From assembly GCF_000025305.1 (NCBI RefSeq), contig NC_013740.1:186001-250000 (forward strand): a DNA stretch of 64,000 nt, written 5' to 3'. This stretch comes from Acidaminococcus fermentans DSM 20731. GTDB taxonomy: Bacteria > Bacillota > Negativicutes > Acidaminococcales > Acidaminococcaceae. Position numbers and translations under genes: made by a program. Position 1 is the first letter of the stretch, and the number at the start of each line of letters is the position of its first letter. Under the pieces are notes generated by a model. The model searched no databases. It saw nothing but the letters and a program-made list of their open reading frames with translations, and had not been told where the DNA came from. Positions 60,301 to 64,000 of this stretch are shown here, piece by piece.

Positions 60301-63080
60301 GGGATGTGAACATGGATGCCAAGACTGACCTGCATAATAAGGGCGTGGTGAAAGCCAGCCAGGATACAGGGCTGAAATCCGGCGGCAGCATGGCCAACGA
60401 ACAGGCAGTGACCGCTGGACGGAACCTGAAGATGAAAGCCAGCACGACGCTGACCAACGGCGGCGGCCTGACCGCTACCAACGGTTCCATCGAACTGGCA
60501 GCCCAGAAGGAACTCCTCAATCAGGGCGCAGTACAGGCAGGTACCTCTGTGACCATGACTTCCGTTGCCAGCAGCATCACCAATAACGGCGATGTGGAAG
60601 CCAAAGACGGTAACGTGGCCATGGACGCCAAGACCGACCTGCAAAACAAAGGGGCCGTGACGGGCAGCCAGAGTGTGGAACTGACCTCCGATACCGGCAG
60701 CATCACCAACCAGGCTGATGTGGAAGCCAAAGGCGGGGACGTGACCATGGATGCCAAGACCGACCTGCACAACCAGGGCGTGGTGAAAGCCAGCCAGGAT
60801 GCAGAACTGACTTCCGGCGGCAGCATGGCCAACGAACAGGCAGTGACCGCTGGACGGAACCTGAAGATGAAAGCCGGCACGATGCTGACCAACAGCGGCG
60901 GCCTGACCGCCACCAACGGTTCCATCGAACTGACGGCCCAGAAGGAACTCCTCAACCAGGGCGCAGTACAGGCAGGTACCACTGTGACCATGACCTCCGC
61001 TGCCAGCAGCATCACCAACAAAGGCGATGTGGAAGCCAAAGGCGGCGATGTGACCATGGACGCAAAGACCGACTTGGGTAACCAGGGTGCGGTAACGGCC
61101 AGCCAGAGTGTGGGACTGAAATCCGGCGGCAGCATGGCCAACGATAAGGCCGTGACAGCCGGTCAGGATCTCACTATGGACGCCGGCACGACGCTGACCA
61201 ACGGTGACGATCTTACGGCTGAGAATGGTGCCGTCGGCCTGACAGCCCAGAAGGAACTCCTCAACCAGGGCGCAGTACAGGCAGGTACCTCTGTGAGCAT
61301 GAAATCCGATACCGGCAGCATCGCCAACCAGGCTGATGTGGAAGCCAAAGGCGGCGATGTGACCATGGACGCAAAGACCGACTTGGGTAACCAGGGTGCC
61401 GTGACGGGCGGACAGGGTGTGGAACTGAAATCCGGCGGCAGCATGGCCAACGATAAGGACGTGACAGCCGGTCAGGATCTCACCATGGACGCCGGCATGA
61501 TGCTGACCAACGGCGGCGGCCTGACCGCTACCAACGGTTCCATCGAACTGACAGCCCAGAAGGGCCTCCGCCAGAACGGCAATGCCACGGCGGGCAGCAG
61601 CATCACCATGGATAACCAGCAGGACGGCGATCTTGTCGTAACCGGGGATGTCCAGAGCGGTACGGCTGCCACCATCAAGAACCAGAATGGCGATGTGACC
61701 ATCGACGGGCAGGTGGAAGCGAAGACGGGTGACGCCACTGTGAAGACGGGCAGCGGCGATGTGCTGGTGAAAGGGAAACTGGAAGCCGGCAGCGATGCCA
61801 TTCTCCAGTCCGACAACGGCAGTGTGACCATGGGCGGCAATGTGCAGGCTGGACGGGATCTCCAGGCCAGCACCCAGAACGGCGGCATCGTCTTCCAGGG
61901 CAATGTGGAATCCGGCCGGGATCTGACCGCTTCCGCCAGCCAGGGTGATATCACCTTTGACGGCAGGGTGGAGGCCGGCCGGAACCTGGATGCCCGGACC
62001 CGGCAGGAAGGCACCATCACCCTGCGGCAGGATGTGACCGGCGGTGGGGACCTCCGGTTCGCCACCAACGACGGTTCCATCCGGTTCGAAGGCAATGACT
62101 CCCAGAAGGTGGAAGACATCCATGTCACCTCCAAAGACGGGGAGGTGTCCATGACCATCACCGGCAGAGGCAATATGGAAGACAGCCACCGCCAGACTGG
62201 CGGCGACCGGGCTGTGGTGGAAGCCGGCAGCGGCAACATCACCCTGAAGCATACGGGCGTGGGCGACGTGGATCTGTATTCCCTGCTGGCCGGAAAGAAG
62301 GCCGGCGTGGAAGTGGAAGACGGCAGCCTGTACCTGGATACCATCAACGGGGATCTGATCGCGGTTTATGTGAAGAATCCCCAGAAGACCACGGCCATCG
62401 AACATATGGAAGCCGGCAGCCGGCTGTCCCTGTCCGGGTCCACCATCCATGTGGCGGAAATCAGCCAGAGACCGGGCGCCAGCAGCACCCTGACCCTGGA
62501 TGTGGACGGGGCCGATCAGGCCGCACCGGTGGAAAGCCTGACCATCGGCGACATCAAGGCGGCCCATGGGGTGCGGATTCCGCACCTGTGGGTCCGCAAC
62601 GGTGCCGTGAAGACCAGCCAGGGGACGCTGCAGCTGGATAAGCTGTTCGTACTGGACAAGGCCACCTTCAGCAACGGCACCATGATCACCGATGTTTTCG
62701 GGACCACCCCGCGCACCGATGAACGGGTGCACAGTGTGTACTGGATCAACACGAAGCTGGGCCGGCCCCAGGAGAACCTGAGCCAGTGGCTGGCTGAGGC
62801 AGGCCGGGGCGACCGGTGGATGTACCTGCTGTTCGACCGGCAGGGTCACACCCAGTTCAGCAACGGCAACCTGGTGGATCTGGATCCTCACAACTACGTG
62901 TACAACCAGCGGTACAGCGAGACCAACTGGACCCGTACCATGGAAGACCGGGACTTCAGCAACTTCTGGACTCCCTGCTTCCATCCGGAACTGACTTATT
63001 CCAGCCGGTATGATCTGGTGGATGGGTCCCAGGCGGTATCCCAGCCGGCCAACGGTGAAATCACCGTGGAAGAAGTGTAA
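45366..63080 (+). CDS. Giant two-partner secreted filamentous adhesin/exoprotein (TpsA, LktA-like)
   Basis: A 5904-residue exoprotein exported through the adjacent TpsB. Signal peptide to about residue 43 (PLTALA), then the TPS secretion domain with the FxxPxG-type motif FFLSPGG (residues 132-138), the hallmark of the LktA-family filamentous adhesins. The body is a long run of alanine-, glycine-, threonine- and asparagine-rich beta-helix repeats. It is broken by three likely helical insertions (about residues 818-959, 3439-3512 and 4322-4440). Residues 4956-5400 contain four near-identical blocks of 309, 435, 309 and about 291 bases. The C-terminus (about 5700-5904) is non-repetitive and ends TVEEV. 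AAAGGAGG precedes the ATG. The reading frame is unbroken, and the Arg-codon choice changes near 53.2 and 60.0 kb. Confidence 0.92.
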   Translation: MSALYRNKHKKTYKAVKQDDLSRRILAACLSVSFVSQPLTALAGSITAFNGTNYVDKDGVFNIYAQKYNGKNNAVNQFKNFQLDAGKIANLYFHTENDSREAQNLLNFVDTRIDINGTLNAIRNKQIGGNLFFLSPGGMAVGKGGVINTGALYVMAPSWTQDFTDKDQRSYEILKGNFATGAYGDTELEAIKNGTANIRINASGTISVLGKINAANDVKLYAGKVAVGRNLTEDTIDGTAAGGIEKGAAINTGITDFSQLVKLDAEQQKASGLTSLTAVKDGSGDVVLSARSDAANSLDQAFNDLVNTTGLLGGTDINVPKTITASVENHGTVTAAGDAALTAKATNGYFKEGEETYSSNASGYAQTVAKVDVQGNVTAQGAVDMKASADNTYVDSGNSVTDKLGDTLSYVVPVGANVMLLKNEASVTVGQDATVTGDTVKAEAEANLDGTAGTVAAGKKYLKQIPSQIPAAGVSYAKADNKAAVQLDGKVKATGKDTTDSDGNKQEALQVKASATSSVTNSANAVVKAGLLGAGSSSIVAAVAVTNSDNNAQIKVNGTAEADKGSVKMDAAATQSLNTAAAAQAPDTAVGTAAVDVIVHDGDASIDVQGTVRADQDVTLTATNHTEENTHSANNNLGQGKFKAQLMKGVMKAADVQGIVGKVKENPLVKDALSKASKNTGTPASSGSTSSKSLTDALGNTLSAGAAITVADETTTARVNFGKNSVTEAKNGSLQASANNTVYDTLLTASGVTSTFKNTDSDSDTVTIAVGSVFGGMKNSAKVTVEDGTKDKKAQLKAGKDLSLKTSTRMEYNRVAEIKKGLDDSVQAVKSAAEEMKDWKEMGQLPELKELYDELVTLEKTLEGISTTFYTNYLKHAPDGTNLTAEGTLNEVTNLAATSWNLYNQFLELQNKAMTLYQDIQAQDPLRAVKEEVQTKITNLLTSPMDVVSSSMEYLSPNNYANISAAASAKGGQDTAVATAASVTVSDFNFDSQVKVGKNAQLTAGDTLELKADEAIKDVTMTGKSKFWLNNAATGKADGVGLGGSFDYQDFDNDTLVQVDKGASLTAGDMALASSSDVFHTGVMLSAGKADGSAISGMMALTNSDSSNQVLVDKDALLKAVKDEAKKHRGSIAITGYNNTNVNNAILSLSAGSGAAAAGMAAAVNNIDVTNRAAVENLTTSDDDDDKGQIEAAALQVNAETTGLMNAVSVAGGVTSSGTEPEKGSMSTVGNLFGKVTDPVGTVTSAVGTVSNKVKDAITWVNTGGKSQGGTQTVVPTKSDTAPSFSLAGAGSLSLNLVDDTTQAVVDGATVKLNNDGTMSVGARDTAYVGAYSGGAAISLRKGKGSKDNTSVAFSGAVGMNSIDNTIEAAVRNSTLTGVKSLDIEALSGGTSVAAGTALALTKSGQAGNNFAGGASASVNLIDKDVKALAENNTVTGKSATEKANVDVTAYESDLQVTGGVNADVAIGGGNAAGGSLTVANINNNLEAGIHGGTYANIGDTQVQGLLATKQISAAISAGVAVGGNGTDNAFTGAMLYNGLHNTVNADISNKASITADSIAVKAHDTTSGSDEAKAYQDQLGNYKEKETMLQDAGIDTDGSSYYKTSDADNGLDTAGETVDFDGNKGSLSVGAAFVVAGSKDNAAGAAVNVANLDNTFAAKIDGATLTADKITSQAEADSLAVNVTAGVAAGSKDFGGMGSVTWQDQDNRIQSQVTDSTLTTDDLKVHASSNAQAVNVAGSVAYGKTAGVGAALAYNGLDNHIGAYLAGGSVTAKTPSTGVSVDVEGKNTGKIYGLGAAVAASQKAAVNGTVVVNHGGSDTEAAVGEVRAADGTSTAKATAVTSAKAVKVKAESDDVRVAAAGNVSASGKVALGGAVAYNDVGGASASTEKASQKTRAALNKTTLTHVKNGSTSVEAVDGSTLTTAAVGVGGSGKVAVQGAAATALVNKAVTAEVQDSKVDKDTDKGAYVTVQADSKSTINSLAVVGAGGGDFAGGAGVSVNRINQDTTAALSGSTVRDRHTTVQAAGDSAITSVGLGAAVAGKAALAGNIAVNQIGNNVKAAVTGSNLTSSGNIGVLASGKENLTNFAGTVSGAAGNAGLGMGVSYNAITGNTESTVEGSSLEARGKENGTVGDKQKGVVVTASGQHALNSVALTAGLAGSDNVAVGAAGTVTVNNIGGTTRAAVTNTDINKNLDNSTADDVAVQAEDVTKSESHVGSLSVGIGADGGAGVSAASDTLLLSRNTAAELSGTDTAKKTVNGRNVAVTADQQSTVVTNADGVAGAGGVYGAGAAAATAAATRLDGSVTATMKNITSTNKGLEISAKHDHKTTLVSASAALSAAMVSGAVGAGVGVVNDDFTTDAELVSSTVAAKKDSSLSDSGSVNVAADSSTSVTTVVAGVSGSVGAAASTISVNNVNSQTSAVVDNSKVTADQDFTVDAHNKVTTKFNAASLGAGGAAIATGVGVNTIGTSTLAKVNQSTVTARKAAVASREELDVDQNLVGATVGGLGINANVMVTSIGTKLADTYGSSDNKGASFDTAAVLQKANTALDAQKTATADGTTASSKVVRDTLHNTDTGVKSTDASGVTASSGKRDAKGTQVAVANSAITTADTLDLSADRKTDAKITAASASVSGSLGLSATVAVLDAKKDAGVSISGSTLQANNALTVTADQSGKTTIDAYQANIAGVAAVSAAYAQSSSSGETKVEAVDSTLTSDNNDITMRATDASQTASSVYGATAGLVTAGALVSKAENTSDTDLAIKGSTLETAQGTADLQADKANIVSARTYGGSFGLVGANGVVALASDEGASKILVAQSDSKKNSVFRGQTASLQATTRPAVTAETGSLSVALLGSASASVATASAKGEAGVQIADGTTTFDVDKAEITASAESQNGENNSEAKVKGFAAAGRGTAVVNTATANTDIDTEVTLGKASFKKDRGTALNVTSVNATQTAADARGITVGGLFASGTNLAYTGSGTENDANMAAITLTGDKTQLKSLSVNASGTTHNLTTADGSGGGMISGDLAGAVDNKTYTGSKVTLKGSWDVNGDVAIQSAQTDHMDLNADATKAAVVGASATKADNTANGAADVVLTGSQITSGGTLTAKADSKANLGQNKAYAVEGSGYGGVAVQGAKLNDTVNRTATVDASNASLTSSGSQILAAESGGKINAAGYIKAAGAGAATWVDVDNNLTSQNAIRTDGKTSLRTDTANGNITLSASDDWAVTAKGVADTQGGAAGGASSDVKNTLQRTNKVDIQGKVYSLNDVNLYAGKDANGVMDNLDLTVESEAYNKTALSVAVPKFKDTLTQANQVVVGKGAEVSSVRHIHAYADEADKYLREQSVKYTWYHSDAKENFTSTSVGKKSDSINDKTDNYVQIDGKVTAGAQNKQNIVIGGSGQIVVLDNDELAAVKAVKGQEKAVQRPTIDASSGIDTAKITYARIDYANALMARYYELATLISQYSDSKDLTALKGYQDEQTRIYNELDNLGLLSKAIGPDGKEYLVPVSGLTVDTIVLPDIVASGGNIVVEAGSLKGAGALKAQGSPEVTVENHTNLYLKVGDVKAVNPGGEIHYNGQSLAKDAAAVIKSANQDEAAAVNLTVSTDAATSTGGTVTIKSDYGTAAIKAKIDEVDAKGKKTGKKVDAELVPKADIEINGNVEAENGVVNVENKNYSILLQGEGNRTAEVNGKEIHLTAGKSISQGFTQGIVNIGGNPEELYKDKYFNSEVNEFNKAYGYENTSRVHREDRTHDDVLNGSGSRIAGDNIYINASDINVNGLIQSGYGKYEVTVADAVTSKVQKLDRSWARMGKQDLSDAVITTGTYYLVQPGGKVLQTDGTYKYQPDVYYNPSTQKLVIPDIDAHGGKIYLSGRISSTGNGKIVALDGAYDISVTNPTKTDLQVGKLISNKNDGLISIADSSTNRLTEYTRGSTVVKDLTKWDKTTGDWKVLSTSGASSQYNPQKNLRYNWTSGQKVTTRKHYKHDHKAGLWGAVTTLDETELAKYEQEITPQDMGHNTFTNDNGVYIDTSSLTNKDKQYVFVYDNVVLNNDRTQPVVTKRWKTGFLGWFHWERTEWDTNTGTAQQYVGSVKADHGINIGFLGNQDGNSAINVTSKAGVTLAGKIQSSQSGAGSTITITSQNGAINQNGGLLKGDNIELSAKNGLTNIAIESLGDTVKLDAANTGSGNMNITVDGAYGKAGHVDLVQAKNTNGDVSLTVLGNLTQNGTAVAVEGHRIDLVSRQGSIGTDTAALKVKTPDTAVDALNPLSSSVNVTAKGNIHLAEDSDMRVGIIKSTDSDVKLDATGSIIDALPSGDTIDRGNTANLIQGWKDLGLIEGDGQYKQKQAEDVAEYKAGVQSEFAQYLKLKSVYEKDEEAAKTDANYQVLKDRYGDYTSADDYLAESDTAKNHLADLQKAGAGWTENELLYAISDAIVNKQQGSTDTELKQANISGQNITLHAKNIGSDKAAEDVLVKGITTDERLDDLKKVVNANVSDVGYTKNDKGENVFRIYGKVPVGIEAKGELNIQSDGNIYVAGRTFGENKDTVLKLGKVTTSTGDIRVLGKAGVTNSLTDGSANLNGKNLILEGGSADIGAAGKPIDVDLTGSLSALTDGSMYISSVGNHNLQLSGLYAGKDMVLASKKDIAMSPDASAQAYLNAGRLLDLKAEGGIGAKDSGVRILGNGATINAEAKDGNIYLAGKSKAGEQDGLFLLGTVKTSPGHTIAVAAETDLSLGDNEEASMLVSQVQADTVNLSSDREIDLKNGNLTAVTLKLKAGGSINQTAAHAITAKTVSVDSASGISLDSGAGLADNPKFNDFQTVTVKNGSDATDVIIGSGGSKDLTVSFDTDSKAKNVTVRNYENGAVNNLTVNGPVTAAGGISLVNDEADLKTTGTLTVGSGRLHEQAVGALENEDSLTGDDIILNSTKGMINKSLIATHKVELTAANDILNQGIVQAGTSVSMKSDTGSINNKGDVEAKGGDVNMDAKTDLHNKGVVKASQDTGLKSGGSMANEQAVTAGRNLKMKASTTLTNGGGLTATNGSIELAAQKELLNQGAVQAGTSVTMTSVASSITNNGDVEAKDGNVAMDAKTDLQNKGAVTGSQSVELTSDTGSITNQADVEAKGGDVTMDAKTDLHNQGVVKASQDAELTSGGSMANEQAVTAGRNLKMKAGTMLTNSGGLTATNGSIELTAQKELLNQGAVQAGTTVTMTSAASSITNKGDVEAKGGDVTMDAKTDLGNQGAVTASQSVGLKSGGSMANDKAVTAGQDLTMDAGTTLTNGDDLTAENGAVGLTAQKELLNQGAVQAGTSVSMKSDTGSIANQADVEAKGGDVTMDAKTDLGNQGAVTGGQGVELKSGGSMANDKDVTAGQDLTMDAGMMLTNGGGLTATNGSIELTAQKGLRQNGNATAGSSITMDNQQDGDLVVTGDVQSGTAATIKNQNGDVTIDGQVEAKTGDATVKTGSGDVLVKGKLEAGSDAILQSDNGSVTMGGNVQAGRDLQASTQNGGIVFQGNVESGRDLTASASQGDITFDGRVEAGRNLDARTRQEGTITLRQDVTGGGDLRFATNDGSIRFEGNDSQKVEDIHVTSKDGEVSMTITGRGNMEDSHRQTGGDRAVVEAGSGNITLKHTGVGDVDLYSLLAGKKAGVEVEDGSLYLDTINGDLIAVYVKNPQKTTAIEHMEAGSRLSLSGSTIHVAEISQRPGASSTLTLDVDGADQAAPVESLTIGDIKAAHGVRIPHLWVRNGAVKTSQGTLQLDKLFVLDKATFSNGTMITDVFGTTPRTDERVHSVYWINTKLGRPQENLSQWLAEAGRGDRWMYLLFDRQGHTQFSNGNLVDLDPHNYVYNQRYSETNWTRTMEDRDFSNFWTPCFHPELTYSSRYDLVDGSQAVSQPANGEITVEEV
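60231..61575 (+). repeat. Long in-frame repeats within tpsA
   Basis: The GGTACC in the repeated AVQAGTSV segment lies at 60231, 60540, 60975 and 61284: spacings 309, 435, 309. The blocks share GDVEAKGGDVTMDAKTDL, SGGSMAN and LTATNGSIEL segments. The second block has an extra 126 bases (42 residues) that itself duplicates a sub-block. Recombination between units could change length in frame. Confidence 0.88.
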
Positions 63081-63099
63081 GGAAAAGCAGCGGAAGCAG

Positions 63100-63143
63100 C
63101 CCCAGAGGCTTACCGGGCCGTGTCGCCCGGCAAGCCTCTGGGG
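63100..63143 (+). other. Long hairpin between tpsA and the YbjN-like gene
   Basis: Stem CCCCAGAGGCTT-A-CCGGGC / GCCCGG-C-AAGCCTCTGGGG around CGTGTC, with no T run. It looks like an mRNA-processing or stability element separating a huge transcript from its downstream gene, not an intrinsic terminator. Confidence 0.6.
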
Positions 63144-63163
63144 AACTGGAAAAAGGAGAATGC

Positions 63164-63595
63164 ATGAACCCCAAAGCCCAAAGTTTCCAGGACTACCTGG
63201 ACAAGGAAAAACTGAAAGACTTCACCCTGGAGGAAATCTCCGGGGAAGATCTGAAACCTGTGGTGTTCCGGTCCCACCTGGCCCTGAAGGAGGCCCGGCT
63301 GCCGGTAGTGGTGGTCTGGGACCTGAGCATCTACGGCATGGTGCGGATCCTGGTGGTCCAGAAGGCCCTGAAAAAGACCAACGAAACCGCCCTGCTGAAG
63401 CAGATCGATGAAACCAACCGGAAATACAAGGCCTTCAAGTATTATCTGGATGAGGAAGGGAACCTGGTGCTGGATGCCTGCATCCTGTGCCGGGGACAGA
63501 AAGTGGACGGGGAACTGGTCTACATCCTGTTCAACACCCTGGCCCAGCATCTGGAAGAAGCCTACGGACAGTGGATGAAGGTGGTGTGGGGATAA
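63164..63595 (+). CDS. YbjN-like protein downstream of tpsA
   Basis: A 143-residue protein without a signal peptide. The pattern LLKQIDETNRKYKAFKYYLDEEGN followed by LVLDACILC and an amphipathic C-terminal helix resembles the YbjN / type III secretion chaperone-like fold. The start is preceded by AAAAGGAG. It sits 83 bases after tpsA beyond a hairpin and may be expressed with it. A chaperone-like role for the giant exoprotein is conceivable by fold and position, but unproven. Confidence 0.6.
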   Translation: MNPKAQSFQDYLDKEKLKDFTLEEISGEDLKPVVFRSHLALKEARLPVVVVWDLSIYGMVRILVVQKALKKTNETALLKQIDETNRKYKAFKYYLDEEGNLVLDACILCRGQKVDGELVYILFNTLAQHLEEAYGQWMKVVWG

Positions 63596-63597
63596 GA

Positions 63598-63634
63598 GAA
63601 GGGGGGGCTGTTGCAAGTGCAACAGCCCCCCCTT
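63598..63634 (+). terminator. Terminator after the YbjN-like gene
   Basis: Stem GGGGGGGCTGTTGCA / TGCAACAGCCCCCCC with a short loop. The T run is short (CTTCT), but the stem belongs to the recurrent terminator family. Confidence 0.7.
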
Positions 63635-63637
63635 CTG

Positions 63638-63665
63638 GTCACGAGTCGCGAGCCGTGAGTCGCGG
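63638..63665. repeat. Heptamer tandem array (GTCRCGA-type x4)
   Basis: Units GTCACGA, GTCGCGA, GCCGTGA, GTCGCGG in exact register next to the preceding terminator. Confidence 0.8.
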
Positions 63666-63750
63666 GCTTGTTGGTACAGACCGGAAACCCAGTTTTGCAG
63701 TTTCCCGTCGATGAAATGTCCAGATTCCCTGATGAAAACAAGGGCGTATC

Positions 63751-63779
63751 TTGCGTCCAGGGACAGCAATTGTTATAAT
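63751..63779 (+). promoter_or_regulatory. Promoter of tRNA-Arg
   Basis: TTGCGT (63751-63756), 17-base spacer, TATAAT (63774-63779), with the tRNA starting 12 bases later. Confidence 0.75.
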
Positions 63780-63790
63780 AATCTTGTTAT

Positions 63791-63867
63791 GCGGTTGTAG
63801 CTCAGTTGGATAGAGCATCTGCCTCCTAAGCAGAGGGTCGCGCGTTCGACTCGCGCCAATCGCACCA
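63791..63867 (+). tRNA. tRNA-Arg (anticodon CCT)
   Basis: A 77-base tRNA with encoded CCA. Acceptor GCGGTTG / CAATCGC (one G-T pair), D stem GCTC/GAGC, anticodon stem TCTGC/GCAGA with loop CTCCTAA, T stem GCGCG/CGCGC with TTCGACT. The CCT anticodon reads AGG codons. Confidence 0.96.
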
Positions 63868-63877
63868 CATGGCAATG

Positions 63878-63917
63878 AAAAAGGACTGGGAAGGAAATCC
63901 TTCACAGTCCTTTTTGT
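63878..63917. terminator. Terminator after tRNA-Arg
   Basis: Stem AAAAAGGACTG-GAAGGA / TCCTTC-CAGTCCTTTTT with an AA loop. T runs on both strands let it also end the minus-strand gene that stops at 63919. Confidence 0.88.
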
Positions 63918-63918
63918 T

Positions 63919-64000
63919 TTACCGTACTGCCGGTGTGGTCATCTTGTACGGATCCAGCACGGATTCCAGCTGTTTGTCGGACAGGTAGTGGCGCTGTCGG
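63919..64000 (-). CDS. 3' end of a fumarase/aspartase-superfamily gene (partial)
   Basis: The last 26 codons and the stop are in the window. They encode a C-terminus with LSDKQLESVLDPYKMTTP, which matches the small C-terminal domain shared by class II fumarase and aspartate ammonia-lyase (FumaraseC_C type). Which of the two it is cannot be told from this piece. The gene continues beyond 64000. Confidence 0.65.
   Translation of the reverse strand, partial: RQRHYLSDKQLESVLDPYKMTTPAVR

Noticed and set aside
60231..61575. tpsA repeats as CRISPR or insertion sequence
   Set aside because: They are in-frame protein-coding repeats of 309 bases with no spacers, transposase or terminal inverted repeats.
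46137..62984. Very long open frames on the minus strand inside tpsA (2415, 1889 and 1212 codons)
   Set aside because: They lie in the frame that is the exact codon-by-codon complement of tpsA. Stops there need sense codons TTA, CTA or TCA, which tpsA almost never uses. The sense frame has a signal peptide, TPS domain and ribosome site; the antisense does not.

Overview
This 64 kb window has high GC and a strong preference for the arginine codon CGG. It reads as a chromosomal segment of a diderm Firmicute (class Negativicutes). A Firmicute-type gene set (a sodium-type V-ATPase operon in the enterococcal order, a MocR regulator, a PadR regulator, a BadF-type dehydratase activator) sits beside genes that need an outer membrane (two-partner secretion TpsB/TpsA, a small beta-barrel protein, a trimeric autotransporter remnant). 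The large BadF/HgdC-type protein and the glutamate-fermenter flavour suggest Acidaminococcaceae; that genus-level placement is inference.

Layout. 0-4.2 kb: ilvB-ilvN with a translationally coupled DUF815 ATPase, then an O6-alkylguanine-DNA methyltransferase. 4.2-13 kb: a GT39-like membrane glycosyltransferase, a decayed trimeric autotransporter cut short by a dispersed repeat, a MetE-like methyltransferase, and a 1428-residue BadF/HgdC-type ATPase. 13-19 kb: a MOP-family flippase, then an operon of two PLP enzymes plus RidA, divergent from a LysR regulator. 19-26 kb: a membrane-anchored M23 peptidase; a PadR regulator divergent from an esterase/extradiol-dioxygenase pair with a 24-bp palindromic operator; an aldehyde dehydrogenase; and an M29 aminopeptidase. 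26-34.7 kb: a complete nine-gene V-type ATPase operon (ntpFIKECGABD order) whose proteolipid keeps the residues of the sodium site. 34.8-43.5 kb: a MocR-like protein lacking the PLP lysine; a four-gene operon (exported protein, nitroreductase, a thioredoxin-reductase-like flavoprotein that resembles ferredoxin-dependent FFTR, lipoprotein); cyclophilin; GIY-YIG protein; cold-shock protein; SDR; BrnQ; and an outer-membrane barrel. 43.6-63.6 kb: tpsB, a 5904-codon tpsA adhesin/exoprotein and a YbjN-like gene. The window ends with tRNA-Arg(CCT) and the 3' end of a fumarase/aspartase-family gene.

Three patterns cut across the genes. (1) Intergenic regions carry short arrays of 7-bp tandem repeats, usually next to a terminator hairpin, and four copies of a hairpin AAATCAATTT-N3-AAATTGATTT that belongs to a larger composite repeat. 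(2) Unrelated terminators share nearly the same stem sequence. (3) tpsA is a mosaic: about 6.8 kb in its middle uses CGC/CGT arginine codons, while its ends and the neighbouring genes use CGG.

The V-ATPase, BrnQ, IlvBN and amino-acid-type PLP enzymes fit an amino-acid-fermenting anaerobe. The TpsBA locus, beta-barrel protein and autotransporter remnant form its surface-adhesion inventory.
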